The notes: generated by a model from the sequence alone, not told the origin. Shown: positions 35,519-44,922, counted from the first letter of the stretch. The stretch: DNA of 64,000 nucleotides from Candidatus Mailhella excrementigallinarum (GCA_944324075.1 CALUUZ010000004.1:62001-126000); one strand, 5' to 3'. Translations and numbers: made by a program.

Positions 35519-36604
35519 ATGCTTCGGACTGTCAAAACCTGGGCCGCGCTGACCGCGCTGTGCGGCCTGGCGCTGACGCCGCTGTGCGGCGGCGCCGCGG
35601 CCGGGGAAAACAAAACGCTCAAGGTTGGTTTTGTCTATGTTTCTCCGGTGGGAGACGAAGGCTGGTCCTATGCCCATGATCAGGGCCGCAAGGCCATAGA
35701 CGCCATGCCCGGAGTGGAAACCACCTTTATGGAATCCGTTCCGGAAGGTCCGGATTCCGAACGGGCCTTTCTGAACATGGCCCGCAAGGGATACGATGTG
35801 ATCGTGGGAACCAGTTTCGGCTATATGGATTCCATGGAAAAAGTGGCCGGACAGTTCCCGAAGACGACCTTCATGCACTGTTCCGGCTACAAGACGCATG
35901 AAAACATGACCGCCTATTTCGGCCGCATGTACCAGGCCCGTTATCTTACCGGCATGGTGGCCGGTTCCATGACCAGGAAGAACGAAATCGGCTATGTGGC
36001 GGCCTTTCCCATTCCCGAAGTGATCCGCGGCATCAACGCCTTTACTCTCGGCGCGCGTGCCGTCAATCCCGACGCCAGGGTCCGCGTGGTGTGGACCCGC
36101 ACATGGTACAGCCCGGATGATGAAAAAAAGGCGGCCGAAAGCCTGCTTGACGTGGGCGTGGACGTTATCGCCCAGCATCAGGACTCCGCAGGACCGCAGG
36201 AAGCTGCGGAGGCACGCGGCGTCTACTCCGTCGGCTACAACACCGATATGTCCGCCGTGGCTCCCGGGGCTCATCTCACCTCCGCCGTCTGGCGCTGGGA
36301 GGACTTCTATAAAAACTTCATCGCCAAGGTTCAGGCGGGCGAGTGGAAAAACGGCAATTTCTGGTACGGCCTCGACAGCGGACTGGTGGGCATTGCGCCT
36401 TACGGAGCCATGGTGCCGCAGGAAGTACGGGACAGGGTCGACGCTGCAAGGCAGGATATCATCGACGGCAGTCTGGTGGTATTCGCCGGCCCGGTAAGGG
36501 ATCAGGACGGCAGGACGCGCATTGCCGAAGGCGCGCTGCCTGAAGATTCCGCCCTGCTTGGCATGGACTGGTTTGTCGAAGGCGTGCTCGGCACCACAAA
36601 ATAA
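35519..36604 (+). CDS. BMP-family ABC transporter substrate-binding protein
   Basis: A 361-residue periplasmic lipid-free binding protein of the Bmp/PnrA family, which typically binds purine or other nucleosides. A Sec signal peptide spans residues about 1-28 (LTALCGLALTPLCGGAAAG). The mature part begins KTLKVGFVYVSPVGDEGW, and GTSFGYMDS near residue 105 and FPIPEVIRGINAFTLGAR are family-typical. GAGGAGG precedes the ATG. It heads an operon with two permeases and a double ATPase; a strong terminator after it would raise its level over the membrane parts. Confidence 0.9.
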   Translation: MLRTVKTWAALTALCGLALTPLCGGAAAGENKTLKVGFVYVSPVGDEGWSYAHDQGRKAIDAMPGVETTFMESVPEGPDSERAFLNMARKGYDVIVGTSFGYMDSMEKVAGQFPKTTFMHCSGYKTHENMTAYFGRMYQARYLTGMVAGSMTRKNEIGYVAAFPIPEVIRGINAFTLGARAVNPDARVRVVWTRTWYSPDDEKKAAESLLDVGVDVIAQHQDSAGPQEAAEARGVYSVGYNTDMSAVAPGAHLTSAVWRWEDFYKNFIAKVQAGEWKNGNFWYGLDSGLVGIAPYGAMVPQEVRDRVDAARQDIIDGSLVVFAGPVRDQDGRTRIAEGALPEDSALLGMDWFVEGVLGTTK

Positions 36605-36616
36605 TACATGCGGCGA

Positions 36617-36647
36617 ACTCCCGGCGTTTTTCCGCCGGGAGTTTTTT
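36617..36647 (+). terminator. Intra-operon terminator after the BMP binding-protein gene
   Basis: ACTCCCGGCG, loop TTTTTC, CGCCGGGAGT followed by TTTTT: a classical intrinsic terminator 12 bases after the stop. It would allow partial read-through to the permeases. Confidence 0.85.
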
Positions 36648-36744
36648 CCGCCACGCGCGTGTCAGAACGATTCCAGCATAAAAGCTGCTCGTGGAATCTG
36701 GTGACCGGACCTCCCTCCCCCCCTGTCCGTAATCATGGCGTCAT

Positions 36745-36813
36745 GCTTCGGTTTCAGACGAAACCTCCGATGGAACACGGGACTGGCCGGGGGAAGTTTT
36801 CAATCATGACACG
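36745..36813 (-). repeat. Family A remnant
   Basis: A decayed reverse-oriented piece: GCTTCGGTTTCAGACGAAAC, GGAACACGGGACTGGCCGGG and AGTTTTCAATCATGACACGC follow the order of the family A outer half. It lies between the binding-protein terminator and the first permease gene. Confidence 0.45.
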
Positions 36814-36862
36814 CTCCATGGATAACATTTCCGGCGCAATGACGCCGCGACGGGGAGTTGGC

Positions 36863-37951
36863 ATGACAGGTTTTCGAGTTGTCGGGCGGGATGCGCCCCT
36901 GCCTCTGGGCTGGAAGTCCTTCGCCATCCTGCTGACGGCGCTGGCTTTCGCCTTTTTCGTCTGTTCCATGCTCCTGCTCGTCCAGGGCAAATCGCCGTGG
37001 ACGGCGCTTGTGCTTCTGCTCCAGGGCGGTTTTGGCGGACGCTACCCGCTTGAGGATACCCTGCTCAAGGCCATCCCGCTCTTTCTTTGTTCCGCAGGGG
37101 TGTCCATCGCCTTCCGCATGAAGGTATGGAATATCGGGGCGGAAGGACAGTTCGCCCTGGGCGGAGTGGGAGCGACCGCCGCCGTGCTGCTTCTGCCTCC
37201 GGACGCCCCGGCATGGATCATGCTGCCCTCCATGATGCTTGGGGCTGCTCTCTCCGGCGGACTCTGGGGTTTTTTACCCGGACTGCTGAAGCTGCGCTTC
37301 GGACTTAATGAAATCATCTCAACGCTCATGCTCAACTATATCGGCATCGAGCTGATGCGCTATCTGGTGTACGGGCCATGGAAAGCTCCTTCCAGCATGG
37401 GGTTTCCCATGACGGCCATGTTCCCCGCCTCCGCAATATTTCCTTCCCTGTTCGGCCGGACTCACGCCGGACTTCTTCTGTGTGTCGTCACGGCGCTGGC
37501 ACTTGCGGCGTTTCTCAGCCGCACCCGGCTGGGTTTTGAGCTGCGCGCCGCAGGAGAGAATCCCCGCAACGCGCGCTATGCGCGGATTCCCTATGGCTTT
37601 CTGCTGCTGTTCGTACTGACGCTCTCCGGCGCGCTGGCCGGACTGGCCGGATGCGTCGAAGTTTCATCCACATTCAACCGGCTTCAGCCGAATCTGTGTA
37701 CGGGATACGGCTACACTGCCATCGTGGTGGCATGGCTCTCCCGGCTGCGTATCTCTTCCATCGCCTTTTTCTCCTTCTTTCTTGCCGGACTGAAAGTGGG
37801 CGTGGAGAATCTCCAGATTGAGCTTCAGGTTCCCGCCGCATTCGGCGGCATTCTGGAAGGATTCATCCTGCTCTGCGTGCTGGCCGGACAATTCTTCCAC
37901 CATTACCGCCTGGTGCGGGCAGGCGCACAACAAGAGGGGGAAACGGCATGA
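36863..37951 (+). CDS. BMP-type ABC transporter permease 1
   Basis: A 362-residue inner-membrane protein with about nine or ten helices, of the branched-chain/ribose-type (BPD_transp_2) permease family. VWNIGAEGQFALGGVGA and LRFGLNEIISTLMLNYI are typical of nucleoside ABC permeases, and AAGENPRNARYARI is the cytoplasmic coupling loop. ATG at 36863 is chosen because GGGGAG precedes it. The stop overlaps the start of permease 2 (ATGA), so the two are translated together and form a heterodimer. Confidence 0.88.
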   Translation: MTGFRVVGRDAPLPLGWKSFAILLTALAFAFFVCSMLLLVQGKSPWTALVLLLQGGFGGRYPLEDTLLKAIPLFLCSAGVSIAFRMKVWNIGAEGQFALGGVGATAAVLLLPPDAPAWIMLPSMMLGAALSGGLWGFLPGLLKLRFGLNEIISTLMLNYIGIELMRYLVYGPWKAPSSMGFPMTAMFPASAIFPSLFGRTHAGLLLCVVTALALAAFLSRTRLGFELRAAGENPRNARYARIPYGFLLLFVLTLSGALAGLAGCVEVSSTFNRLQPNLCTGYGYTAIVVAWLSRLRISSIAFFSFFLAGLKVGVENLQIELQVPAAFGGILEGFILLCVLAGQFFHHYRLVRAGAQQEGETA

Positions 37952-38868
37952 GCGGGGATCTGTTCATTTCTCTGCTGGCGGCTACCATTCTTGCGGGTAC
38001 GCCGCTTTTGTACGCCACTCTGGGCGAAATGCTCACCGAACGCTCGGGCGTGCTGAATCTGGGCGTGGAAGGCATGATGCTCCTGGGCGCGTTTTTCGCC
38101 TTTTTCGTGGAAATGAAAACAGGAAATCACTGGCTGGCTGTGCTGGCCGCCGGGTTGGGGACGGGCTGCATCGGGCTGCTGCACGGTGTGGCGTGTCTGG
38201 TTTTCCAGGGTAACCAGACCGTATCCGGACTGGCGCTGACGATCTTCGGCGTCGGGCTTTCCGACTATCTGGGCGCCCCCTTCGTAGGAACGCTGACTGA
38301 AGGCTTTCAGCCTTTCCCCCTTCCGGTGCTGGGCCAGATTCCCCTGTTCGGACCGGTATTTTTCCAGCACAATGCGCTGGTCTATCTTTCCTACCTGATG
38401 CCGCCCCTGCTGTGGCTTTTCCTGAACCGCACAGCATCCGGACTGACATTGTGCGCCGCCGGGGAATATCCGGACGCGGTTTCCGCCGCGGGAGCCAGTC
38501 CGAACCGCATGCGCTGGTTCGGCATCTTTGCAGGAGCCTTTCTCGTGGGCCTGGGAGGAGCCTATCTCTCCCTGTGTGCCACCCATATGTGGACGTACAA
38601 CCTGACGGCCGGCAAGGGCTGGATTGCCGTGGCGCTGGTCATTTTCGCCTTCTGGCGGCCCGGACACGCCGTACTCGGCGCATGGCTCTTCGGTGGAATC
38701 ATGGCTCTGCAGCTGCGCCTTCAGGCCCTGGGAGCGAATATTCCCTCTTCGCTGCTGATGATGCTGCCGTATGCGCTGACCATCCTCGCCCTGCTGTGGG
38801 CCTCCGCCCGGGGCAGAGGCCGCGGCGCTCCCGCCGCCCTGGGTGAAAACATCGCGCCAGGTGCGTAA
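37948..38868 (+). CDS. BMP-type ABC transporter permease 2
   Basis: A 306-residue inner-membrane partner of the first permease in the same family (BPD_transp_2). It has about nine helices, the TERSGVLNLGVEGMMLLGAF start and the NQTVSGLALTIFGVGLS segment characteristic of nucleoside/BMP permease B subunits. The coupling loop is AAGEYPDAVSAAGASPNRMRW. It is followed 13 bases later by an MFS gene instead of the ATPase gene, which is unusual for this operon type. Confidence 0.88.
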   Translation: MSGDLFISLLAATILAGTPLLYATLGEMLTERSGVLNLGVEGMMLLGAFFAFFVEMKTGNHWLAVLAAGLGTGCIGLLHGVACLVFQGNQTVSGLALTIFGVGLSDYLGAPFVGTLTEGFQPFPLPVLGQIPLFGPVFFQHNALVYLSYLMPPLLWLFLNRTASGLTLCAAGEYPDAVSAAGASPNRMRWFGIFAGAFLVGLGGAYLSLCATHMWTYNLTAGKGWIAVALVIFAFWRPGHAVLGAWLFGGIMALQLRLQALGANIPSSLLMMLPYALTILALLWASARGRGRGAPAALGENIAPGA

Positions 38869-38881
38869 GAGGACGGAAGCC

Positions 38882-40303
38882 ATGGCCCTGAGCGCGAAAG
38901 AGATGCTGACCGGACTGCCGATGATCACGGCAGCCTCATTCTTCATGCAGATGCTGGATTCCACCATCCTGAACACCGCGTTGCCCACCATCGCGGAAGA
39001 CATGCATCGTTCGCCTTTTTCCATGCAGCTGGCAGTCATCGGATATACCCTTACCGTGGCGCTGCTCATCCCCCTCAGCGGATGGCTGGCGGATCGCTTC
39101 GGTACCCGCCGCACCTTCCTCGGCGCGGTAGCAACTTTCGCTTTCGGTTCGCTGCTGTGCGCGCTGTCCGTCAATCTGCCGCAGCTTGTAGCCGCCCGCG
39201 TGACACAGGGAATCGGCGGCGCGATGATGGTTCCGATTTCCCGACTAACCCTGATGCGCGCCTACCAGCGCGAAGAGTTCGTGCGGGTGTTCAACTTCAT
39301 TACCATTCCCGGGCTGGTGGGCCCCATTGCCGGCCCCATTCTGGGAGGCTGGCTGGTTACCTACGCCTCATGGCACTGGATCTTTCTGATCAATGTGCCG
39401 CTGGGAATCCTCGGCGTTGTTTACGGACTCAAGGTCTTCCCCGACTTCCGGCAGACGCGGGGGCCGTTCGATCTTGCGGGCTTCCTGCTCATCGGCGCGG
39501 GCGTGCTCGCCATGACCGCCGGAGTTGAACTGACCGGAGGCGAGACGGCCTCGCCGTGGGCGGCCATTTCCCTGGCGGCGGCTTCGCTCCTCTGCATGAC
39601 CGCATATGTGTTCCATGCCCGGCGGAACGCTTCACCGCTCATCCGGCTTGATGTCTTCAAAACCCGCACCTTTTCCGTGGGCATTGCGGGCAACATGGTG
39701 GCCCGGCTCGGCATAGGAAGCATTCCCTTCCTCGTTCCCCTCTTTCTTCAGGTGGGGCTGGGTTACCCGGCGGATATCGCGGGCCTGCTGATGCTGGCTC
39801 CCGCCATGGCCTCAATCATGACCAAAACGGTGGTGCTGCGCGTGCTCGGACGCTTCGGCTACCGGAACACCCTGCTTTTTCTCACGTTCTCCATCGCAGG
39901 AGTGTTCATGCTCACGGCCCTGCAGCGACCGGGCTGGTCCATGCTGCCGATCGTCACCCAGCTTTTTGTCCAGGGGATGCTGATGTCCGGACAATTCACC
40001 GCCATGAATACCATCACGCTGGGGGATGTCCCGGCGGAAACGGCAAGCGACGGCAACAGCCTGCTTTCCGTCTCCCAGAATCTGAGTCTCAGCTTCGGGG
40101 TGGCCATAAGCACCGCGCTGCTGCGGCTTTTTTCCGGCATGGGAACGTCTCTTCAGGCTCTGCACGCAACCTTTGTTGCCGTGGGTCTGATGACGGCGGC
40201 CGCCGCCTTTGTATTTATGCTGCTGCGCCCTGACGATGGCGCGCATCTGCTTGGTTCGTCCCGGAAAAAAACAGCCCGGACAGCCGGAAAGGAAAGCGAC
40301 TGA
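38882..40303 (+). CDS. mdtD: DHA2-type MFS exporter, MdtD-like
   Basis: A 473-residue inner-membrane transporter with 14-helix (DHA2, EmrB/QacA-type) organisation. It closely follows the E. coli MdtD pattern: FFMQMLDSTILNTALPTIA, SGWLADRFGTRRTFL, TQGIGGAMMVPISRLTLM and SWHWIFLINVPLGILG. RBS AGAGGA lies ahead of the ATG at 38882. The gene sits inside the BMP ABC operon, overlapping the ATPase start (TGATG), so it is co-translated with an importer. It may export an analogue or by-product of the imported compound, or be a chance insertion. Confidence 0.82.
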   Translation: MALSAKEMLTGLPMITAASFFMQMLDSTILNTALPTIAEDMHRSPFSMQLAVIGYTLTVALLIPLSGWLADRFGTRRTFLGAVATFAFGSLLCALSVNLPQLVAARVTQGIGGAMMVPISRLTLMRAYQREEFVRVFNFITIPGLVGPIAGPILGGWLVTYASWHWIFLINVPLGILGVVYGLKVFPDFRQTRGPFDLAGFLLIGAGVLAMTAGVELTGGETASPWAAISLAAASLLCMTAYVFHARRNASPLIRLDVFKTRTFSVGIAGNMVARLGIGSIPFLVPLFLQVGLGYPADIAGLLMLAPAMASIMTKTVVLRVLGRFGYRNTLLFLTFSIAGVFMLTALQRPGWSMLPIVTQLFVQGMLMSGQFTAMNTITLGDVPAETASDGNSLLSVSQNLSLSFGVAISTALLRLFSGMGTSLQALHATFVAVGLMTAAAAFVFMLLRPDDGAHLLGSSRKKTARTAGKESD

Positions 40304-41865
40304 TGGAACAGAATCGTGCTGCGTGCGCCGGAAAAGAACGGATGGAAGGGATCCGCCCCGTGGTCAGGCTCGAAGGCATCTGCAAAAGTTTCGGCAAAGT
40401 CAGGGCCAACAGCAATATAACCCTGGATATCCGCCCCACACGGATCAAGGCGCTGCTTGGAGAAAACGGTGCCGGAAAATCCACGCTGATGTCCATTCTG
40501 GCCGGAAAATCCCGTCCGGACTCGGGCCGGATTTATGTGGACGGCCTTCCGGCGCGCTTCCGCTCACCCAAGGATGCTCTCGAGGCAGGCATCGGCATGG
40601 TCTACCAGCATTTCATGCTGGTGGAAGCGATGACCGTTGCCCAGAATATTCTGCTGGGACAGGAATCAGGCATTATCAATCCGCGCGGCATGGGCTTGCG
40701 GGTACGGGAACTTGCCGGCCGCTATGGACTGGAGACAGACCCCGACGCTCTTGTTGCCGATCTTTCCATGGGGGAACGCCAGCGTGTGGAAATACTCAAA
40801 CTGCTGTATCGTGACTGCCGTGTGCTCATTCTTGACGAACCCACGGCAGTTCTCACACCGCCCGAGATCTCCCGGCTTTTCGATGCGCTGCGCCGTATGG
40901 CCGAAGACGGCAAGGCGGTTGTGTTCATCAGCCACAAGATGAAAGAAGTTCTGGAGCTGGCCGATGAAGTGGAAATTCTGCGGCGCGGGGAAATCGTGGA
41001 CAGTTTTCTGCGCGAGGAAGTACCGAGTGAGAGGGAACTGGCCGCGCGCATGATCGGTCGCAATCTGGAGCCTCGCATTGAACTTGTTCCCGTAAAAAAA
41101 GGCGAAGAACTGCTGCGTCTGGAAGACGCCCGCTGCGAAAAGGTGGAGAGCGTGAGCCTTTCCCTGCGCCGGGGCGAAATTCTGGCGGTGGCGGGAGTGG
41201 CGGGCAACGGTCAGAAAGAGCTGGTAGAAATGCTTACGGGTCTGCGGGAACCGGCCGGAGGCGTACTGAGCATCCTCGGCCGGGACTGGAAGGGATTTTT
41301 TCATGCCCCTGTGCGCCGGAAAGACGGTCTGGTCTACATTCCCGAAGATCGCAAGGGGCTGGCCACCTGCCCCGCGCTCAACCTGATCGACAATTTTGTC
41401 CTGACCAACCGGCGGAGCTTCACGAACGGGCCGTTCATGGACTGGAAACGAGGAGAAGCGGCGACAAGGGACGCCATAAGGGAATACAGCGTGCAACCGC
41501 CCGATCCCTCTGCTCCCGCCGGTTCACTGTCCGGCGGAAATCTCCAGAAACTGGTCATTGCACGCGAATTCTACCGCAGGCCCCGGCTCATCGTGGCGGA
41601 AAACCCCACCCAGGGGCTGGATATCAGCGCCATGGAGGAAGTATGGCGGCGCATTCTGGCGGCGCGGGAACACGCAGGCATTCTGCTGGTGACGAGTGAC
41701 CTGAGCGAAGCCGTGACGCTGGCCGACACCTTTGCCGTCATGTACGGCGGACGTTTCATCGACGTATTCCCGCGCGATGACGCGGCGAAGGTAAACGCCA
41801 TAGGACTCATGCTGGCGGGAATAAAACCGGAAGAGCACGACGGCGGGGAGGCGGCCGGAACATGA
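40303..41865 (+). CDS. BMP/nucleoside ABC transporter double ATP-binding protein
   Basis: A 520-residue cytoplasmic ATPase with two tandem ABC domains. The first has Walker A GENGAGKS (about residue 52), signature LSMGERQRVEI and Walker B VLILDEPTAV. The second has a degenerate Walker A (AGVAGNGQKE), signature LSGGNLQKLV and an altered Walker B LIVAENPTQGLD, as is normal in this YufO/MglA-like group. It powers the two permeases encoded upstream. The ATG at 40303 overlaps the MFS stop, and its own stop overlaps the next gene. Confidence 0.92.
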   Translation: MEQNRAACAGKERMEGIRPVVRLEGICKSFGKVRANSNITLDIRPTRIKALLGENGAGKSTLMSILAGKSRPDSGRIYVDGLPARFRSPKDALEAGIGMVYQHFMLVEAMTVAQNILLGQESGIINPRGMGLRVRELAGRYGLETDPDALVADLSMGERQRVEILKLLYRDCRVLILDEPTAVLTPPEISRLFDALRRMAEDGKAVVFISHKMKEVLELADEVEILRRGEIVDSFLREEVPSERELAARMIGRNLEPRIELVPVKKGEELLRLEDARCEKVESVSLSLRRGEILAVAGVAGNGQKELVEMLTGLREPAGGVLSILGRDWKGFFHAPVRRKDGLVYIPEDRKGLATCPALNLIDNFVLTNRRSFTNGPFMDWKRGEAATRDAIREYSVQPPDPSAPAGSLSGGNLQKLVIAREFYRRPRLIVAENPTQGLDISAMEEVWRRILAAREHAGILLVTSDLSEAVTLADTFAVMYGGRFIDVFPRDDAAKVNAIGLMLAGIKPEEHDGGEAAGT

Positions 41866-42353
41866 AAAAGCAGTTGAGCGTAGCCCGGGCCGTGGAAGCG
41901 GCGGGAATTCTGTTTGAACTCAATTCCGGACGGCAGGGCGTGCTGGCCATGGCGGAGCAGGCCGGGTTGTCCTGCGCATCTCCCGATGCGGAAAAAAAAC
42001 TGCTGCGGGAATGGTACGCCTTTGTCCATGCCGCCGTGCTTTACGGCCTCATGGTGCAGGCCCCGAATATCGTCGTGGTGGAATACCTGCGTGGCACGCA
42101 GGACATTCTGGCCGGGCTGGGGTTCACGCCTGATGAGGCGACGACCTTTGTGGACGACGCCTTCCGCGCCTATGTGGACCCTCTGGTTCGTACTCGCACG
42201 GAGGAATGCCCCGGGATTTTCTTCCGCCGCCTGTCCGGCAAGGAAGTGAGCGAAGTTCCGCCCCGGCAAGTGGCCGTGATCTCCGGGGTCATGGCCATGA
42301 TTCTGGCCGCCGTGCTGGACAAGCTGGAGCAGTACGAGTTTCTGACAGCCTGA
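41862..42353 (+). CDS. Uncharacterised protein at the end of the BMP operon
   Basis: A 163-residue protein that I do not recognise. It is soluble-looking and largely alpha-helical by composition, with one hydrophobic stretch near the C-terminus (VAVISGVMAMILAAVL). It has no signal peptide and no obvious motif. Its start overlaps the ATPase stop (ATGA), so it is translationally coupled to the transporter. An accessory or regulatory role for the transporter is only an inference from position. Confidence 0.65.
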   Translation: MKKQLSVARAVEAAGILFELNSGRQGVLAMAEQAGLSCASPDAEKKLLREWYAFVHAAVLYGLMVQAPNIVVVEYLRGTQDILAGLGFTPDEATTFVDDAFRAYVDPLVRTRTEECPGIFFRRLSGKEVSEVPPRQVAVISGVMAMILAAVLDKLEQYEFLTA

Positions 42354-42632
42354 GCCTTTCAGGGAATGCTTTCGGATTGATAATGTCTTCCGGAGGAGGA
42401 GCAGTTCAGGCGGGCGCTCACAAAACGTCCCACTGCAAGTCCGCCCCTTCCAGGGCTGCACATTGTCTGCTATCCTTGTTCCCGCTGCCGGTCTCCTTTC
42501 ATTGCATGCGCCGTATGCGAACATGCCGAAAGGAGACAGCCTTACAGAAATCCGATTCTCCGCCGACATCGGACGGCAGGCAGGGCGGGATGACGCAAAA
42601 ATGGCGCGAGGAATCGCGTCCGGGAGGCGCCC

Positions 42633-43496
42633 ATGCGGGACAGTACATTACGCCTGCTGGCCGACATGCAGGTTAATGAAGCCACGGATTGTCTGATATA
42701 CCGGAAACTCGCCAAACGCACCGAAGGCCCGAACAAGGCGATCCTGCAGCAGATGTCGGAAGACGAAGCCCGGCACTGCGCAGTCTGGGGCAAATATACG
42801 GGCAAACATGCCATGCCCGCACGCCTCAAGGTCTGGTGGTACAGCATACTGAGCCGGGTTTTCGGTCTGACCTTCGTCATCAATCTGCTGGAATCCGGTG
42901 AAAATATTGCAGGCAGACATTATGCCGGGCTGATCGAGGATGTGCCGGAAGCAAAGGGCATCATGGAGGAGGAAGAACGCCATGAGCGCGAGCTGGCCGA
43001 CATGGTGGACGAGGAACGGCTGAAGTATATCGGCAGCATGGTTCTCGGCCTCAACGACGCTCTGGTGGAACTGACCGGAGCCCTGGCGGGCTTCACTCTT
43101 GCCCTGGGCGGCAACACCACTGTGGGACTGGCGGGCTTTATCACCGGCGTATCCGCAACGCTGTCCATGGCGGCATCCGAATACCTGGCAAAAAAGGCGG
43201 ACCCCGGAGAAAAACATCCCTTCAAGGCCGCCGTATATACCGGCATCGCCTACATGATTACCGTGGCGCTGCTGCTCCTGCCCTATGGACTCTTCTCTTC
43301 GCCCTGCGCGGCGCTGGCATGCTGCCTGCTTGTCGCCGCCGGTATAATCTGCCTGTTCACCTTTTTTGTCTCCGTAGTACGGCGCGAAGCCTTTCGCCCC
43401 AAATTCCTCGAAATGCTGGGGATCAGCTTCAGTGTGGCGGCGGTGTCCTTTTTCATCGGATGGGCCGCCAAAACATGGATGGGAATTGAGCTGTGA
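42633..43496 (+). CDS. MbfA-like iron exporter: ferritin-like domain fused to a VIT1/CCC1 membrane domain
   Basis: A 287-residue membrane protein. Residues about 8-135 form a ferritin-like four-helix domain with likely di-iron ligands in NEATDCLIYRKL, SEDEARH and EEERHERELA. Residues about 138-287 form the VIT1/CCC1 transporter domain (GSMVLGLNDALVELTGALAG, SMAASEYLAKKAD) with about five helices. Membrane-bound ferritin A of alphaproteobacteria has this layout and exports iron under peroxide stress. GGGAGG precedes the ATG. It is a single-gene unit; no Fur box was recognised in the 279-base spacer before it, which shows nothing else. Confidence 0.85.
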   Translation: MRDSTLRLLADMQVNEATDCLIYRKLAKRTEGPNKAILQQMSEDEARHCAVWGKYTGKHAMPARLKVWWYSILSRVFGLTFVINLLESGENIAGRHYAGLIEDVPEAKGIMEEEERHERELADMVDEERLKYIGSMVLGLNDALVELTGALAGFTLALGGNTTVGLAGFITGVSATLSMAASEYLAKKADPGEKHPFKAAVYTGIAYMITVALLLLPYGLFSSPCAALACCLLVAAGIICLFTFFVSVVRREAFRPKFLEMLGISFSVAAVSFFIGWAAKTWMGIEL

Positions 43497-43541
43497 CTGC
43501 AGGCAGGAAAGCGTGAATCTGCCTCAGCAGCCTTCCGCACT

Positions 43542-43687
43542 GAACATATCCGCCAGCCGGACGCCGGTTTGCGCCGCAGATTTCACGCCGCCGCTCCATG
43601 CCGCAAGCGGATTGCGACGACACCCGGCAGGGGGCGAGGAGTCTTGTTTCATCCGACTCCCTGGAGCATTTCAATGACGAAATGCTC
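43542..43687 (+). repeat. Family A element, copy 9
   Basis: Forward copy with a decayed left end (GAACATATCCGCCAGCCGGA), the TTTCACGCC block, the weakened core GCCGCAAGCGGATTGCGACG and an intact right end (GGAGCATTTCAATGACGAAA then TGCTC). The TA that follows, read from the other strand, opens the TAG stop of the YhiN gene. Confidence 0.75.
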
Positions 43688-44922
43688 TAGCACGGGTTGC
43701 CGGCAGAAAATGCGCACTGTCCCGTTTTCTTCTGTGCGGCCATGGCCCGCGCTGCGGTAAATGCCGAAGCCAGCGCCCAGTGGATATTATAACCTCCAAG
43801 AAGGCCGGTCATGTCCATGACCTCGCCGCAGAAAAAAAGCCCCGGCACAAATCGGCTTTCCATACCCGGCCCCAGTTCCCGCACGTCAACGCCTCCGGCG
43901 GCGGCTTCCGCCCTGCGCATACCCTCCGTTCCCGAAGGGATGACTCTGTGCGCGTGAACGGCGGAACACAGGCGTTCCCTGTCTTTTTTTCCCAATTCCG
44001 CAACCCTGCGTCCTGCCACATCCGGCGGAGCAAGCCGCTCGGCCAGACGCGCGGGCATACGCCGCGCCAGCAGCGTTCGGACAAGCTGCCTGCCGTTCTC
44101 CGGCTGGTGCATAAGTGCAAGCAGACTTTCTTCCGGCAAAAAATCCACGGTGAGAGCCCTTCCCGCTCTCCAGCGGCAGGAGGCAGACAGCGCCGCCGGA
44201 CCGCTGAATCCACGATGTGTAAACATGAGGGAGCGCGCGCCACAGGGATCGAAAACGGGGCCGTTATCCGTATCCACACTCAGTTTCGCGGACAGGCTGA
44301 TACCCTCCAGTCCATGCAGAGGCCAATCCGGAGGCATGACAAAAGGGACAAGAGCGGGACGGAAAGGGACGACACGATGCCCCAGCCGGGCAGCCAGATG
44401 TGCTCCGCAATCCCCCGCGCCGGCCTGTGGACAGGCGGGACCGCCGCAGGCAATCAGCATCCGGGGGGCGGAAAAAGAGTTTTCCCCGCAGGCCACACGA
44501 AATTCCCCTTCCTCCCGCAAACACTCACGAACAGAACAGCCTGAAAAAAAACTCGCGCCGACGGCGAGCGCGGCATCCAGCATCCGGCGGGCAAGGACGG
44601 AAGCCGGCTCAAGGCAGAAAATCTGGCCGAACTCCCGTTCTTCCCAGGGAATACGCAATTCGGCCAGCAGAGACAAGGCCGCGTCTGTTCCGAAGCGGCG
44701 CAGCGGCCCCCTGCAGAACCCGGGCGCTTCACTGACGAAATGCTCGGAAGAAAGATTCCGGTTGGTAATATTGCCCATGCCGCCCCCGGCCATGGACAGC
44801 TTGCGTCCCGCTCTGTCCTGCGCTTCGAGCAGCACGGCGGAAAGGCCGCGCCGACCGGCTTCACGCGCGGCGAAAAGCCCCCCTGGCCCGGCGCCGAGAA
44901 TAATGACGTCAAAGTGCTTCAT
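43687..44922 (-). CDS. YhiN/HI0933-family NAD(P)/FAD-dependent oxidoreductase
   Basis: A 411-residue flavoprotein of the HI0933/YhiN/BaiN family. The N-terminal FAD motif is IILGAGPGGLFAAREAGRRG (about residues 7-26). AGGGMGNITN (about 50) and the C-terminal GEVMDMTGLLGGYNIHWALA loop are hallmarks of the family. Members have been linked to bile-acid C=C reduction (BaiN) or are uncharacterised, so the substrate is open. The stop codon TAG is joined to the end of a family A repeat. It is transcribed towards the iron exporter. Confidence 0.85.
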   Translation of the reverse strand: MKHFDVIILGAGPGGLFAAREAGRRGLSAVLLEAQDRAGRKLSMAGGGMGNITNRNLSSEHFVSEAPGFCRGPLRRFGTDAALSLLAELRIPWEEREFGQIFCLEPASVLARRMLDAALAVGASFFSGCSVRECLREEGEFRVACGENSFSAPRMLIACGGPACPQAGAGDCGAHLAARLGHRVVPFRPALVPFVMPPDWPLHGLEGISLSAKLSVDTDNGPVFDPCGARSLMFTHRGFSGPAALSASCRWRAGRALTVDFLPEESLLALMHQPENGRQLVRTLLARRMPARLAERLAPPDVAGRRVAELGKKDRERLCSAVHAHRVIPSGTEGMRRAEAAAGGVDVRELGPGMESRFVPGLFFCGEVMDMTGLLGGYNIHWALASAFTAARAMAAQKKTGQCAFSAGNPC

